From Ligula intestinalis (lineage: Eukaryota; Platyhelminthes; Cestoda; Diphyllobothriidea; Diphyllobothriidae): DNA of 64,000 bases. A program made the translations under genes and the position numbers. The stretch spans positions 91,046,990 to 91,110,989 of the forward strand of contig JAYGXS010000002.1 of NCBI GenBank assembly GCA_036362985.1, read 5' to 3'. The notes beneath the pieces are model-generated. The model was not told the origin of the DNA. It saw only the letters and a list, made by a program, of their open reading frames with translations, and ran no database searches. Shown one piece after another: positions 38,320 to 48,424 of the stretch; the first letter of the stretch is position 1, and each line of letters starts with the position of its first letter.

Positions 38320-40493
38320 CTTTGATCCCATCCCAGGATACCCTACCGATGCGGCCACCTTATCAAGAGAGCGTGACGTCACCCGAGCTCAAAACCCTCA
38401 GCACCCGTCGTTACCGGCCATGACCTTAGAGATCTCCCGACTGGTCAATGAACACAAGAGGACCATATGGCAAGAAAAACTAGCCACTTTCTCCAGCCGC
38501 ACCAACACCAGCAAGTTGTGGCAAACAATCAAATCCATCGGTAGAGGGGCACCTGCTCCTCCCAACCAGGTTATCAAATTCAATGGTATACCGAAGAAGA
38601 CCGACAAAGACATTGCCAACCAATTCAATGTGCAATTCACCACGGTTGCGGTCCATAAATCCTCGAAGAATTCGAGGATCGTCAAACACAGGTCGTGCAA
38701 ACCTTTATTAATGCCGCTCCAGTTCTCAGCTCATGATAGCACAACCACGATTAAGCGTGCTAAGAACTCTAAGGCGTTTGGACCGGATGACATTACGACG
38801 GTACACCTAAAACACATAGGCCCCAGAGGTGTCGCATTCTTAACCAGGTTGTTTAATCTGTCTCTAGCCACGTGCCATATAACAGCTATCTGGAAAATGG
38901 CTCATATCCTCCCCAGCCACAAATCAGGTAAAGACTCCGCTGTCTCTGACAGTTACCGCCCGATCTCGCTTCTTAGCCCGGCCGTGAAAATACTTGAGCG
39001 TCTTATTCTCCCCTCGCTCAATAGACATGCCAACCTCCAAGAACACCAACACGATTTCAGAGCCTTCCACTCTACGACGTCAGCCCTACAACGGGTCACG
39101 GACCGCATTGCATGTGGTTTCAACAAAACGAAACCTGCGGACAGAACAGTAATGGTCGCCCTCGACCTTAATAAAGCTTTTGACTCGGTTAACATTGACA
39201 CCTTGATGACATCCCTCATGGATTAGTCGCTACCGAACGAGCTCTGCAGATGGCTGAACTGCTATCTCCGTGGCAGACAAACGTGAGTCGAATTCTCAGG
39301 CACGCTATCTAAAGCCCGCAACTCTAGGACAGGAGTTCCTCAAGGTTCTGTCATTTCGCCATCGCTATTCAACATCTACATGGCTGACCTCCCGAATCCC
39401 CCCCCCCTGAAGTCGAAATGGTGACTTACGCTGATGACATCACCCTGCTGTCCTCTCACCCAAACTTTCGCATGGCTGCCGATGCCTTAAATAACTACAT
39501 CCCCAGTTTAGTCCGGCACCTAGACGATAAGCAACTGAAACTATCCGCGACCAAGTCCTCAGTAAAGAATACAAATCCCATCTTCCAATTAAGGTGGAGG
39601 GCGATGACATTTCCTTATGCCAGTATCCTAAACTCCTGGGCCTCACTCTCGACCCGACGCTGCCTCTACACCGCCATGCTGACATCCAAGCCAGCAAAGC
39701 CAAAGCCAAGCTCAACATCCTAAAAGCCTTGGCAGGTTCTTCATGGGGCCAGGACACTGAGACGTTAGTCACGATATACCGGGCAACAGGCAAGGCAACG
39801 ACTGAGCATGCATCAGCCATCTTCGCCCCACTGTTAAGCGGTACCAGCTGGGCGAAAGTCCAACGCGTTGAGAACGCTGCTCTCCGCATCGCCACGGGCT
39901 GTGTTAACATGACCAATGTAGATCACCTGTATCAGGAAACTCAAGTCCTGCCTCTGAAGGTTCACTCCATCATGCAGGCAAAAATCTACATTGCGCAGTC
40001 TCATAACCCAGAACATCCGGGCAATCGCCTTTTAACGTGCCCCCCACCTGCTAGACGCATGAAGCAGTCTACCATAGACGCGTACGGCCCACACGCTCCG
40101 AAGTACCCCACTAATCTACCGATAACGGACCTCGTTAAGCGTATCCACACCGAAACTGTCGAGCTAGCCATCAGTAGCTATAAACCCAACAGAGTCCTCA
40201 ACGCTCCTCCGCCTGTCTCCGACGTTATGGCCAGAGAACGTAGGGCCAACCTGTCCAGAAACGCTAGAACCAGGCTATCCCAGCTGCGTTCCAGCTTCTC
40301 CACGCTGCTGAATTCATTCAAAAGCCGTCTCACCTCATGCTTTGACAACGTCACAGACAACTGTCCTGACTGCCTCTTGCCTTTCCACACAACATGCCAT
40401 CTCTTCGACTGCCCAGCCAACCCTACGGACCTCACGTCTGAGGACCTATGGCTTCGCCCAGACAAAGTCGCCGAATTCCTTCATCTTTCTTAA
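38320..40493 (+). pseudogene. LINE protein, C-terminal part: broken reverse transcriptase
   Basis: It shows DSYRPISLLSPAVKILERL, then LDLNKAFDSVN (motif A), then two in-frame stops (39224-39226 and 39287-39289). Next come TGVPQGSVISPSLFNIYM (motif B) and TYADDITLL (motif C), after a frameshift near the C9 run at about 39400-39410. A further shift leads to the last open frame 39594-40493, which ends in a Cys/His segment (CPDCLLPFHTTCHLFDC) and LWLRPDKVAEFLHLS, a usual ending of such LINEs. The reverse transcriptase cannot be made as one protein. Confidence 0.88.
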
Positions 40494-40697
40494 ACGTTTT
40501 ATACCGTTCTCTTTATTCTTTATTTCTTCATCTCTATCCCTTCATCTTTCTTAAAAATTTTATAACATGTATTGCTGGCAAACTAGGTTAAGGGAGTAAG
40601 CTAGTACAACAACAACAACCTGACTGTGCTGGACAGAGATCTGAGGTTTCAGTGTGTTACCTGTTGGCTAATTGATTGTTCGAAAAGTCTATTTGGC

Positions 40698-40730
40698 GAA
40701 AATGCGTTTTCGATAATTCCTGATTGAACC
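40698..40730 (-). ncRNA. Degenerate hammerhead-like motif, left end
   Basis: Minus strand: the CTGATGA box is scrambled, while ATTATCGAAAACGCATTTTC and GCC agree with the 34.4-kb copy. Probably inactive. Confidence 0.4.
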
Positions 40731-41708
40731 GGTACAATTGCATGGATAATGAAATAAGTACAATTGGAAAGGATTACTAAGTGTCTTATCACTTCTACAG
40801 TTCATCGTTTTCACACAGACCGCATGTCGACATCGGCGCGCCGAGGTCATTGCACTGTGGAAGGGGGAGGGCAGCAAATGAGGAGAAATTGTGAGCATTG
40901 ATCATAGATCGGGTACGTGGAGGGAAAATTGCAGCCCCATGCACGGAGTGAACAACTATTGCCAGGGTTTGTGGGCGAGATTCGATCAGCATCTGGCGTC
41001 GGTGTTGGCCACGGAAGTAATAGTGCTTGTATTAACGTCTTCGCTAGCAGTCTCGGCTATTTTTAGCACCCTGTGATGTAAGCAACAAGATATCCAGGAA
41101 TATTGGCGAATGCATCAGAATGCCTGCCATATCATCTGTAGAAAAGAAAGGCGTACTCATAAGATTTCCTTTCTAAGGTGACGTAACAATCGGGCTAATT
41201 AAAGGACATCTAAAAATAACGATTACAAACGCTTATCTCATGGCGAACGTACGCGTATTGTTTTAAGAACTGACTGACTGACTCCTACTGAAGGCCACCT
41301 CTATGTGCATTTATTTTTTCCCTTGCTCCCACGGAGCAGGATGCATTAGCCGAACAACGAGGTGCCTGAAAAAGGGTATGGTCTGGCTAAGTAAAGGTGA
41401 AACTAGAGCCATCTGAAGTTCCATTCTTGCATAAGTTGCCGATACGAATCACCGAGTTGATCCTAACGAAGCCTTTCAGGGTGTCTACTGAGCACCAGCC
41501 AACTTCTTCAAGGGCCTACGTCAACAGGTGCAAACAACATCCAAAAAGGCTTATCCAAACTGGCACCCCTTGCACCCTTCCTCAGCCCGATGACCTCTAC
41601 ATGTCGATCTTGCCATGTGGTCAACGCGAAAACTAGGAGCTGTACTCATTAGACATTTATTAAAAGTTCCGATTGTACTAATTTCATTATCCATGCAAAT
41701 GTACCGGT

Positions 41709-41738
41709 CCGGTGATAATTTTCCGAAAACATATGTTT
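41709..41738 (+). ncRNA. Degenerate hammerhead-like motif, right end
   Basis: CCGGTGA replaces CTGATGA; CCGAAAACATATGTT keeps the GAAA box and a palindromic stem III. Confidence 0.45.
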
Positions 41739-41750
41739 GCTGAAGAGACT

Positions 41751-42860
41751 TGTCAAGTTACACATGGAAGTATAAGCTGTTTGTTGTTTCTTTTTGCAAG
41801 TCATAAAAGGCAAACAAACAATGAACTAGAAGGGCGCTTTTAAATATGACTCTTAATCCTCTATAAAGTAAACTAAGACATGGGCTTAGCAACTACAAAT
41901 TTTATCGAAAGTCTCGGTGATGTATTTCAGTTGAAATTGTTGTTTTGGCTCGACAGCAATTTTCGATACGCAATGAGGATCTCTATGAGTTGACTAAGTT
42001 CAGCATTTTGATTTCAAAATTCTCTTAAATGACATGAATTCAGCTTCCCCGTCAATACTATTTTATCACAGGACAGAACATACAGACAGGACTAAACCGT
42101 ACTACGTGGGGTTCTGCGCTAGATTCTAGGCAAACTGGACTTCAAGTTTAGATAACGTTAAGGGCTAGACATTAAGTAGGGTCTGTTCTAAATTAAGGAC
42201 ACAAAAATATTTATGCTTCCTGGGAGTTAGCGCAAGGTCACTTGCATTAATGCTCAGGCTTCATTGAGTGACGATATCTAATTAATTCCGACCAGTTGTT
42301 TTATTTGGCTTACAATTCGGAACAATCAAGAATTCTTATGCTTCACAGATTTTGGGGCGTTATTTTCTGCGGAAGCGCATTCAAAGCACTGTATATTCGG
42401 TTGGTTAAAAGTTAAATTATCGACAATATACATTATTTAGAAGAACAATGCAAAAGAGGCTTTAAATGAGGCTGGAATATGAATGTGTGTATTGTTGGGC
42501 TTTCAAAAAGGGCATAAAACCCATAAATGTTGAGACTCTGAGAGTAAATTAAACTAAGAGAATTGTTTTAAGGCAAAATCCTGTGAGTTAACGGCATATC
42601 ATTCATTCGTTATGATTTCATTAGCTTCATTTAGACGTTGGTAAATAATGCACCATTTGCGCAAGCATACTCTGCTTGTAATCAAAAACACTAAGTCTCA
42701 CTTTTTGTGGGGAGGAATAAGAAGTTATAATGAATCGTCCTACACATACCATGCCGTTATCAAAAGAAACCACGTCATTCAATTTATTTATTTATTATTA
42801 TTTATTATTCCATAAACTGCTTCAATTGATTGAGTTTTCCATTCAAGTTTAAATAAAATA
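41751..42860. other. Intron sequence, nothing recognised
   Basis: AT-rich, no feature named. Confidence 0.5.
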
Positions 42861-43380
42861 TGAAAGGAGAGAAATCCTTCTGAAAATCGAAATGTACTCG
42901 TGAATTTTTGAACACGTATCGCTTGTTCGTCGTCAGCCTAAAGGAAAAATGAGTGCTTGGGATTTCGCACTTGAGGTTTTGGGGGCAGAGGTTACAACGA
43001 ACGGGGTCGGATTGGGCAGGAGGGTTATGGTGACGTGAATCCTGCCGCGATAGTTTGTGCTGGTGCGGGGGTGTTAACGTTTGGATTTTGGGTCACGTGT
43101 TCGGGGGGGAAGGGGGGGTTCAGAGTCAGTGAAATTCTACTTGACCGAGCACGGACAGCCTGCTGTTGTTTCAGGCTGGGTGCAGGTTAGTGGACCAGGC
43201 ACGAAAGCCGGGATAGCGTGAATCAAGCTCTACGTGTCTGTTAATACTCATTTGGCTTGAGTGCCACGCTTTGATGAATTCTCTCGCCTGCTTCGTATTA
43301 GCCATGGTGATCATCTCGGTGGCATCCCAATTGAATCGGTGATCACACTCAAGGGAGTGCGATAATACGAGGGATTAATT
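42860..43380 (-). mobile_element. Penelope-like element fragment (family D)
   Basis: Minus strand reading of about 43375-43190 gives LSHSLECDHRFNWDAT, then MANTKQAREFIKAWHSS and RHVELDSRYPGFRAW, the distal part of a PLE GIY-YIG domain. A hammerhead-like CTGACGA box lies at 42936-42930 on the same strand at the 3' side. The reading frame is open for only part of the region. Confidence 0.65.
42895..42936 (-). ncRNA. Degenerate hammerhead-like motif (family D)
   Basis: Minus strand CTGACGA, possible stem II GAAC/GTGTTC, then AAAA in place of GAAA. The loss of G12 suggests an inactive copy. Confidence 0.4.
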
Positions 43381-43538
43381 GGTGTTGAAAATCTTCTTTC
43401 TTTTCATCATATCATCTCGGAATGCAACTTACTTTACTTATTTATAATCGAATATTTCCACATTATCCTAGATTGCCGCCCACATTCATTCCTCTCTGCT
43501 CGCAGCAATGAGCAATTTTATGCATTTTTTCATCACAG

Positions 43539-43802
43539 CCACCGCAGGCGACGCTTCCGGAGGCCTACGCCCTTAGACGTAGACTTCCGCCCCTTCCTCC
43601 TCGCTTTTATGCCACGAACGAGCCAGCAAAAGCTTCCCTGATTGGTCGTCCACCATCAGCACGCAGTCTGGATCAGCGTCTTCAATTGGCCTCTCAAAGG
43701 GCGATGGCCCCTACAGAACCGATGGCAGAAGTCCGGGGCAGGATTCAGCGACCTTCATCCCCAGGCGCGTGGACGGTCGCAAATGCCTCGCTGTTTTACA
43801 AG
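43539..43802 (+). CDS. Cav1 alpha-1 exon 11: Pro/Arg-rich tail
   Basis: An 88-codon exon, phase 0 at both ends, with a TCACAG acceptor and a GTAGTT donor. It starts PPQATLPEAYALRRRLPPLP and ends GAWTVANASLFYK. The composition is basic and proline-rich, with possible SH3-type PxxP motifs (inference). Phases fit exon 10 (leaves 0) and exon 12 (enters 0). The intron before it carries a whole LINE and two PLE fragments. Confidence 0.8.
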
Positions 43803-44883
43803 GTAGTTGCGCACTTGCTTACACCTTGCGCTTATTTAACGCGAAAACCATATTTTGGGAAGAGCAGAAGCGGAATGCGAAAACGCACAGATATATTGTA
43901 AGGAAGCGTAGAAGCCTCTTCATGGTAATGCAGCAGTTCCACGTGGTAAAATCCACCACATTTACATGTGTTTGTTTCCAAGTGTCCCAACTGCAGAGCA
44001 GCAAACTTGTTTGCTAGCTTTAATCCTTAAAACCGTCTTATTTTTTTTAATTCTTCCGACATTTTGATGTCATTCAAAAATAAGTCAACCATCCATATCA
44101 GCTTTGCCAAGGCCTAATTTGTTCACACCAAAAAGGTTCCGATGAAGTTCGTGAAAACAGTGCAGTATAATATTCATATGTGAACTCCAGGCTGTTGGTC
44201 ATAGTCATGCTCTACGTTGTACAACATGTAGAAGCGTATTTAACCGAAAATTTCGCAAGAGGAATACTTTCAAGCGTAGTTTTACTTGTACTGCTTTATT
44301 CATTTGTTCTTTTTGCAGGGGCACAGTCTCTCTCTGCGTTTAAGACTTAACTTTACGTAGTAACCTTGATTTTTCTAAAAAAAACATTATTTTACATAAA
44401 AAAGTGGTATTTATTTTTATTTTTATTAGGATGTTTACTTTAATGCAGTAAGCTTTTGGGGAACGCAGTTTGAGCTGCGTTTGCGTATCCGGGATTTTAT
44501 CGTAAAAATCCCTGGATTTCATCAAATAGGCAATACACTGTGCTTATTCCTTCGCAGCACAGGATACTGAATGGCGCAAGACATACAAATGATTCGGGAG
44601 CCAAATTGTACTTAAGTTGCTCTTTTCCAATTTGTGTTTGAAGTAGCTGAGAAGATATTACTAAATAACTCTGATTCCTAAATTGTTTTGCCAGTCTACC
44701 AATTCTGCTGTTCTCCGTGAATCCACTGACTACATCAAGGACCCGATAGCCAGTTTGTTGGGTTCTCAAATTTACATAGCAGCAATGTCAGTACAGCACA
44801 CTCCAAGACTGCACCTCAGGAATTATGGGGCGAACACCACTGACAGCACATACTAAGATCTTTTTTTCGCATTTACCCACCAG
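43803..44883. other. Cav1 intron between exons 11 and 12
   Basis: No feature recognised. Confidence 0.6.
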
Positions 44884-45360
44884 AACGCAGAGTGGGAGGA
44901 GTTTTCTCCCGAAGAATTCCCCCTCGGCTCTGGCGTGGCCTCGCACGGGGGTTCATCAAGTCAGCCAGTGCTAAATTGGCAACCGCCTGCAGTGGACCTT
45001 GACGGGCCCGCGCCGGAACCTCGAGCGGTGCTGGAATTCGACAACTCCCGCGGACCAGGCGGAGTACCGCACGCACGTCTGCCTCAGTGGTACAGGGGTG
45101 CTGAGACGGAGAGAGAGGAGGCCGAGAGGGCAGAGATGGAGGCGGAAGAGGAGGAGGAGGAGGAAAGGGATAAGAATGCAGTGGCAGTGGGTGAGGAGGA
45201 GGAAGAAGTGTACGAAGAGTCTTTGCGAAGACGCCGGGTGCAGGCAGAACTCGAAAGGCACTATCGACGTCTTGAACAAGCGACAGTGCCTCAGATGCAT
45301 GGGAGACCATACTCAGCCACTACATTCCTTCCGCCGCCCTGCGTACCCACTGGAGTGCCC
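44884..45360 (+). CDS. Cav1 alpha-1 exon 12: acidic, probably helical tail
   Basis: A 159-codon exon in phase 0 at both ends, between a CACCAG acceptor and a GTAAGC donor. It starts NAEWEEFSPEEFPLGSG. It contains a long charged stretch with two glutamate runs (EAEEEEEEERDK and GEEEEEVYEE) followed by a basic helix-like stretch RRRRVQAELERHYRRLEQ, consistent with a coiled coil or salt-bridged helix. It ends with a Pro/Thr segment. The domain function is unknown. Confidence 0.85.
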
Positions 45361-46634
45361 GTAAGCCAAAAACTACGTTCCTATAAAACTTTTTTCCATC
45401 TATATTTCAGCCGTCAAGCGGATACTGCACAAATCTCTTCACGGGTATATTTTATGCGAGAGAATTAGCCGATTATGAAAGATAGTTTTCGCTTAAATGC
45501 TTTAAAATAGGGCAATTATTTCATTGTTCGATCGAGGTACTGCAGTTTATTCGCCGGCAGATTGCATACTATTCGATTTATTTTGATGGTAACTAATGTT
45601 GAGAAAAGATGCTAATAGATTATCATTTCAATTGCAGCGGACAATCTATGATTTGGACTTTTTCTGAAAAGTTACACTGGCACAATGTGCTAAAGTGTTT
45701 AAGAACTGTTAACTTTATTCCTGTTACAATGGATTGTACTTTTGGGCAGTTGAAAGGACGTAGTTGAACAGAAATGCCAAAAAATCAACCGACTTTTTAC
45801 CTTATATCTTTGTCAATACAAATGCGATCACATCGTCTGACGCCGCTGTAAGTTTACTCTAAAATTTCGACAGATTTAAATAATTTTATGTGTTTGCTTC
45901 CACTTCCATGACATAATATTTATCGAAGTCTCTGTATTTTTTCTTTATGAATAGACATACGTCTTGATACCGTCTTTGTTGCTTCAAAGCATTACTTGAG
46001 TTACCAAGTGTATTTAAACTGGAATAGCTTTCTATTCATAGTACTGGTCTACGATTTTGTTTGCTTTCTGTGTACAATAAATGAGTGACATGGGCATGCG
46101 TTTGATGATGCTAGGCTCTGATAGCTCGTGTGGAGGTACGACCAAAACAAATATCGTACAACTCTCAATAAAAGTAGCTGTATGACTCTTCAGATGGGAT
46201 TGACTCACCTGAAAAGACATTTAGGACTAACCAGATCGTCGACAGACGGATAGGAATTGTACAAAACAGGTTCGTACAATTCCCATCCGTCTGATGACAA
46301 CCTGGTAAGCTAGTGTCAAAAACCCACACAATAAATCATATTTAAAACTTCAAGTGTCCTCAGCTTCTCATACATAAAGGCCCTAAGCATACTCGTCATT
46401 CATTGATATTGTTACTTCTTAGGGTATAGTTCATTTAGATTAAAGGTTAGACGCCTTACAAGTTATCAGCAATGCAATCACTAACACTGAAATGCTCATT
46501 TAGAGTAAATCATTCTGTTTGAGTGCAATAATTGTTAAGATATCTCTACCTACTGTCTTCTAGAAAACTCGATAAAACTTCCGTTTTGTGTATTAAACAA
46601 ACGAACGCATTACTGACACCTTACCTCTTTTCAG
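45361..46634. other. Cav1 intron between exons 12 and 13
   Basis: AT-rich intron. Only the inverted repeat at 46228-46308 stands out. Confidence 0.6.
46228..46308. repeat. Inverted repeat (hairpin) of unknown family
   Basis: Arms 46238-46262 and 46274-46298 pair at 22 of 25 positions around an 11-base loop, and pairing continues imperfectly about 10 bases further out. It resembles a very small foldback or MITE core. Confidence 0.6.
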
Positions 46635-47050
46635 CTTGCTCACAAGCCCTCAGTAAAGTCGACTGCTGAGAAGCCACCGTTACTGTCAACGCCACTGTCA
46701 CATTCACCGGAGGCCGCCATTCCTGGCGTAAATCAGTGGCGACGCGGTAAGCCTAAGGGCAGTGATAACACCTACCTGCCAGCAGGTTACGCAGAGCGAG
46801 ATGGACCCTACGCCCACGACAACACCTACGCCAACCTGAACAAAGAGGGTGGTAGCCGTGACCAGCCAACCTATAGCGGACTCTGGCGACATCAAAATCG
46901 GGCAGAGGCTGCCAGCGAGACCCCCATACTACAACACCATCGACATTCAGCAAACGTGTGGCAGGACCGTGATTTGAGCCCCCCACGGCAACCATGGCAA
47001 CCACGAGCATTTCAACTCCCCAATGGCGGCCTGGCGATGAGGCCATCAAG
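46635..47050 (+). CDS. Cav1 alpha-1 exon 13: Tyr/Asn/Gln-rich tail
   Basis: The exon follows a TTTTCAG acceptor, enters in phase 0 and reads LAHKPSVKSTAEKPPLLSTP, then a Tyr/Asn/Gly-rich part (SDNTYLPAGY, HDNTYANLNKEGG) and a Trp/Gln/Pro end (WQDRDLSPPRQPWQPR). It leaves in phase 2 at AAG-GTTTGT, a rather weak donor. If that donor is not used, reading runs on for RFVADTY and stops at 47068-47070, giving a shorter C-terminus. Confidence 0.78.
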
Positions 47051-47070
47051 GTTTGTTGCAGACACGTACT

Positions 47071-47650
47071 AACTGCTGGTAACCGGCTACTTGTGCTAAA
47101 TGAAGAGCTGGAGAACTTGAGGTTACCAGGTTCGGGTCATTGACCCAACTGTGTGTTTTCCTGACAAAAATAGTAACCAAAGGCGCTCAGTACTGTAGAG
47201 GACAACTCCTACAGGTTAAAATTGCGTCTGGGACGCTTACATAAGGCTCAATCACTATGGGTTTTGTCTGGAAGGAGAAATAATGCAGAATGAACTGCTA
47301 TCTACTAGCCACTCTGTTCGCAAAGGCGTAGCGCCTACCTCCTATGGACGGTGGTCATACGTTTTTCTACTATCACATTTTAATAGGGCCTTCTGTCTGA
47401 GAGAAATCAGTTGTCTCAAGTTAATTTGTCCCGTTACAGCCTATTTTTACACAGATGGTTTCGGCTTCAGAAGTCTACGTACTTACCTCAACGAAACAAC
47501 TTTGTTTTAATTACTCGACCAGTCACCTACGAGGTCGCTGCCTGCATCACACAGTGTATTTTAATTTCAGCAATGGTGCTTTCGCACTGCCAAGATAAAT
47601 GGCATGTTTCCCCAGCTCACTAAACTCAACCTTTCCCAGTCCTACAAACT
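47071..47650. other. Intron sequence after exon 13
   Basis: Nothing recognised. Confidence 0.5.
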
Positions 47651-47654
47651 GTAC

Positions 47655-47882
47655 CAAAATTGAGGGGGAGATGACTCGATCGCTGGTACAATACTTTTAT
47701 TCGTCTGATGTCTCCAGATCCGTCGCAGATTCGTCATCAGAAGCATAGTCAGATAGCAATACCAGAAAGGGTAGCGTTTGCACAGGGGGTTTGCAGCATG
47801 CGCAAACATTTTTCCTTATTTTACTCGTACGGTAGGAAGTTAGGCTTCCTGCAAATGTTATACTTGAAGGAAGATTCGGCAA
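47655..47882 (-). mobile_element. Penelope-like element 3' end (family C)
   Basis: A minus-strand frame (47882-47697) ends LLSDYASDDESATDLETSDE, and its last codons coincide with a hammerhead-like motif. Beyond the stop lies AATAAAAGT and then CGATCGAGTC, the 3' terminal word shared with the copy at 53.43 kb and with 57.47 kb. Confidence 0.55.
47707..47740 (-). ncRNA. Hammerhead-like motif (family C)
   Basis: Minus strand CTGATGA (47740-47734), then GAGACATC and AGA. Stem I can start with three pairs (TCT/AGA). GAGA in place of GAAA is a core change, so it is a decayed copy. Confidence 0.5.
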
Positions 47883-48045
47883 AAGTACTGCACCTCATGA
47901 TCCCTCAGTCCCAGTTTTTTGTCCTACGGAAACGGTGGTTATAGGGAATTTCGGATAAGCAGCTCAGGAAATTTTTAGAAGTGTAAAATAGAAAACATTT
48001 GTTAAAATTTGTTTCCACGGCCTTTGGGAATAAATTGTTCTACAT

Positions 48046-48424
48046 TTAAATTGAAAGAATGCGCTGCGCTTCGCGCCGCGGACTATGCTAACCTAACTCC
48101 AGCATGGTAAGGTGGACTTCAGGTAAGTTGAAGTAGACGACCTCGTAACCACCATTTCAATTTTTTAGGCATTTCAGGAAACCTGTATTTTTATAATCGG
48201 GTTTTTGGGCAATACCTTAAATGATAATACAACTTAGGAAAATCTACGGATAAGCATCAACAATCCTTCTAAATACAATAAAATAAAATGCATGTAGTAG
48301 TTATTACAGTATATTCCTCCGCCGTTTCTAATTCCCCACCCATAAAAATCCTAAACCACCGTTTCCCTAGAAAAAATGCTGGGACTAGGGCTAAATGACT
48401 TTCACTACATAACTACTGTTGCCG
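48046..48424 (+). repeat. Dispersed repeat copy 2 (empty mariner site)
   Basis: Matches 3996-4262 plus 4672-4789. At the place where copy 1 carries the mariner, this copy has a single TA (48310-48311) in TTATTACAGTATATT. Confidence 0.75.

Larger units (their letters stand above)
36801..40618 (+). mobile_element. Non-LTR retrotransposon (LINE) with 14-bp target-site duplication
   Basis: The element is flanked by CCTGACTGTGCTGG at 36787-36800 and 40619-40632, a clean target-site duplication. It has a 5' region with short tandem repeats (about 36838-36925), a 2A-like N-terminus, a Cys-rich segment, an APE-type endonuclease, a reverse transcriptase, a C-terminal region and a 3' tail of (ACA)n. 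The 100-N gap 38220-38319 interrupts it. Protein order and the 2A motif suggest the CR1/Jockey-like part of the LINE tree; the exact clade is not decided. Confidence 0.9.
40690..41750 (-). mobile_element. Penelope-like element fragment (family 2) with about 80-bp inverted ends
   Basis: The two ends are inverted repeats sharing ACCGGTACA, TTGCATGGATAATGAAAT and GTACAAT. On the minus strand at about 41050-40960 a frame reads LIQALLLPWPTPTPDADR, as in the 24.4-kb copy. Degenerate ribozyme motifs lie in both ends, minus on the left and plus on the right. It starts about 60 bp beyond the LINE target duplication. Confidence 0.72.

Noticed and set aside
44873..45310. 145-codon minus-strand frame
   Set aside because: Shadow of exon 12; Pro/Leu repeats are the complement of Glu codons.
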